Positions 5,737-7,286 of a stretch of DNA of 7,286 nucleotides are shown here, piece after piece. Made by a program: the position numbers and the translations under genes. The notes under the pieces are model-generated. The model did not search any database. It worked only from the letters and a program-made list of their open reading frames with translations, and was not told the origin of the DNA. Where the stretch lies: NCBI GenBank assembly GCA_937927685.1, contig CALBSC010000031.1, positions 1 through 7,286 on the forward strand, written 5' to 3'. How positions within the stretch are numbered: position 1 is the first letter of the stretch; each line of letters starts with the position of its first letter. Origin of the DNA: an uncultured Burkholderiales bacterium (GTDB lineage Bacteria; Pseudomonadota; Gammaproteobacteria; Burkholderiales; Burkholderiaceae_C).

Positions 5737-7286
5737 GAACTTGCTGAATTTTTGAGGGAAACACAGGCAACTGTGCGCGCGCAGATGCAGGACGGAGCCC
5801 TCTACGAGGAACTTGTTTATGCCAACATCGTCATGGATCACATGGCAGAAATTGGCATGACATTCGAGCCTGTCCAGTGCCATTTCGAAGGCAAGGTTGG
5901 CAACGCCATATTGCGGCTGAGCGGTTACGCACTATCTGACGACAACGATCAGCTAGATCTGTTCGTCAGCCTCTACCAGGGGGTAAATGAGCCAACTCGA
6001 ATACCTGATGTTGAAACGAAAACGGCTGTTGAGCAATGTTTCCGTTTCCTGTCCCTGTGCGCACAAGGAACGCTCGCTCCAAAGCTGGATCCAACCAACG
6101 ATGTGCGGTCATTGGCCGAGACGCTGCAAGCCATCTACAACGATCTGGAACAGATTCGCATCTTCGTTATTACTGACCGTATCGCCAATTCCAAGAGCTT
6201 CAAGACAAAAGAAATTAACGGAAAGGCTGTCAGGCTGGAGGTCATGGACATTGAGCGGCTACACCGCCATATATCTGAAGGAAAACCGCGTGACGAGCTG
6301 GTCATCGATTTCAATGAGCTGTCAGGCCAGCCCCTCCCCTGTGTCTTCGTCAATGGACAGAACGATGACTATGACTACGCATTAACCGCAGTTCCTGGTG
6401 ATGCTCTTCGCTTGCTTTATGAAAAATTTGGGGCCCGACTTCTTGAAGCAAACGTTCGTTCGTTTCTGAGCGTCAAGGGCAAAGGCGTGAATGCAGGCAT
6501 ACAAAGCACGCTCAGAAATTCACCTGAACGCTTCATGGCCTACAACAACGGCATTGTCATGGTTGCCGATGAAATCAGACTGGGACACTCGCTGGACGGG
6601 ATGACCGGAATTGCATGGATCAAGGGCCTTCAAATCGTCAACGGGGGGCAAACCACTGCATCGCTGTACTTCACAAAGAAGAAGTATCCTGAAGTCGATC
6701 TGTCAAGCGTCAGAGTGGCAGCAAAAATCATTGTCATGAGAGTTCAGGACCCCGCCAAGGAAGAAGCCCTGGTATCAGACATTTCCCGTTTCGCGAACAG
6801 CCAGAACGCTGTCAGGCAGTCAGACCTCTCTGCCAACAAGCCATTCCATGTGGAGATCGAAAAGATTTCCCGTACTGTTTACTGCCCTGATGGAGTTAGT
6901 CAGTGGTTCTATGAACGCGCGGCAGGAAGCTACAACACCCTCTTGGCCAGAGAAGGAACAACCCCTGCCAAGCTAAAGAAGATCAAGGACGCCATCCCGA
7001 CGAGTCGCCGCCTGACAAAAACGGATCTTGCAAAGTATCTGAATGCCTGGGATCAGAAACCTGAGATTGTCAGCCTCGGCTCCCAGAAAAACTTTGACCG
7101 TTTCATGGCTGCGCTTGTTGCTCCAGAGGGACAGGAAGTCAAGCTGCCCTCCACCGCTGACTTCAAAGCCATGATCGCAAAGGCAAAGCTCTACCGGGAT
7201 GCTCAAAAACTGATCCGCCCCATGTTCCAAGCTTTCCAGGCAAACATCACGGCATATACCGTTTCAGTGACGGCCATGATGCTCGG
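5734..7286 (+). CDS. AIPR family (abortive infection phage resistance) protein, 3' end missing
   Basis: The frame stays open from the ATG at 5734 to the window edge, giving 517 residues without a stop. AIPR proteins are typically longer (about 600-700 residues, from memory), so the C-terminus lies outside. Family hallmarks are clear: VRSFLSVKGKGVNAGI leading into ERFMAYNNGI (YNNG at 270-273), the NGGQT box at 303-307, and RFANSQNAVRQSDL at about 352-365. AIPR is named after abortive-infection phage resistance proteins, but its biochemical activity was not established as far as I know. The N-terminal part contains LDLF at 74-77 on a predicted beta strand, which looks like part of a nuclease-like fold but without a clear E-x-K. 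The gene starts 2 bases after the nuclease gene stop (TGA AT ATG) with no convincing Shine-Dalgarno sequence, so it is probably translated by coupling as the next member of the same operon. No transmembrane segment is evident in the part seen. Confidence 0.9.
   Translation, partial: MELAEFLRETQATVRAQMQDGALYEELVYANIVMDHMAEIGMTFEPVQCHFEGKVGNAILRLSGYALSDDNDQLDLFVSLYQGVNEPTRIPDVETKTAVEQCFRFLSLCAQGTLAPKLDPTNDVRSLAETLQAIYNDLEQIRIFVITDRIANSKSFKTKEINGKAVRLEVMDIERLHRHISEGKPRDELVIDFNELSGQPLPCVFVNGQNDDYDYALTAVPGDALRLLYEKFGARLLEANVRSFLSVKGKGVNAGIQSTLRNSPERFMAYNNGIVMVADEIRLGHSLDGMTGIAWIKGLQIVNGGQTTASLYFTKKKYPEVDLSSVRVAAKIIVMRVQDPAKEEALVSDISRFANSQNAVRQSDLSANKPFHVEIEKISRTVYCPDGVSQWFYERAAGSYNTLLAREGTTPAKLKKIKDAIPTSRRLTKTDLAKYLNAWDQKPEIVSLGSQKNFDRFMAALVAPEGQEVKLPSTADFKAMIAKAKLYRDAQKLIRPMFQAFQANITAYTVSVTAMML

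Noticed and set aside
5189..5770. 193-codon open frame on the minus strand
   Set aside because: It lies wholly antisense to the nuclease gene, whose frame shows an intact PD-(D/E)XK motif. The product has no recognisable domain and is rich in Cys/Ser/Phe, as expected for a reverse-frame shadow.
5987..6385. 132-codon plus-strand frame inside AIPR
   Set aside because: It is in a different frame from the AIPR protein, which continues with clear family motifs on both sides. The alternative product is Ser/Arg-rich and featureless.
1..7286. Mobile-element boundaries, tRNA, CRISPR or terminator hairpins
   Set aside because: Reading through the window I saw no terminal inverted repeats, integrase or transposase fragments, tRNA-like sequence, repeat-spacer arrays or hairpin-plus-T-run terminators. 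The sequence is almost entirely coding.

Overview
The window is a single, gap-free block of five plus-strand genes: (1) the 3' end of a sigma-70 (RpoD-type) sigma factor, (2) a GHKL/MORC-like ATPase, (3) a large Z1-domain P-loop ATPase with superfamily II-like motifs, (4) a PD-(D/E)XK nuclease-fold protein, and (5) an AIPR (abortive infection phage resistance) family protein that runs off the right edge. There is no intergenic stretch longer than about 35 bases. I see no RNA gene, insertion sequence, CRISPR array, attachment site or terminator.

Genes 2 to 5 form a recognisable anti-phage or restriction cassette. Iyer, Abhiman and Aravind (2008) described prokaryotic MORC/paraMORC GHKL ATPases in gene neighbourhoods with superfamily II helicase-like ATPases and endonucleases, and predicted a restriction-modification role. 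The layout fits that prediction: the Z1 protein would be the NTP-driven motor, the GHKL protein an ATP-gated DNA clamp or structural switch, the PD-(D/E)XK protein the likely nuclease, and AIPR an accessory or effector protein. This division of labour is inference. No DNA methyltransferase or Vsr-like nuclease lies inside the window; if the system has one, it is in the flanks.

The most unusual element is at the left edge. A sigma-70 C-terminus (regions 3.2 to 4.2) ends at base 310, and the likely ATG of the GHKL gene lies inside it at 288. Housekeeping rpoD genes are not normally translationally overlapped with defence genes. This sigma C-terminus also differs at several positions that are nearly constant in housekeeping RpoD, and it has an extra C-terminal tail. 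It may be a dedicated sigma paralogue co-encoded with the defence system, or the operon may have landed directly behind a divergent rpoD. Only upstream sequence can decide.

The genes are very tightly packed: 23-base overlap, 34-base gap, 17-base overlap, 2-base gap. This indicates one polycistronic message with translational coupling and no obvious internal promoter. Base composition looks even across all five genes (about 50-55% GC by eye). The sigma fragment resembles beta/gammaproteobacterial RpoD most, so the host is probably a member of Pseudomonadota; this is a moderate-confidence guess from one partial gene.
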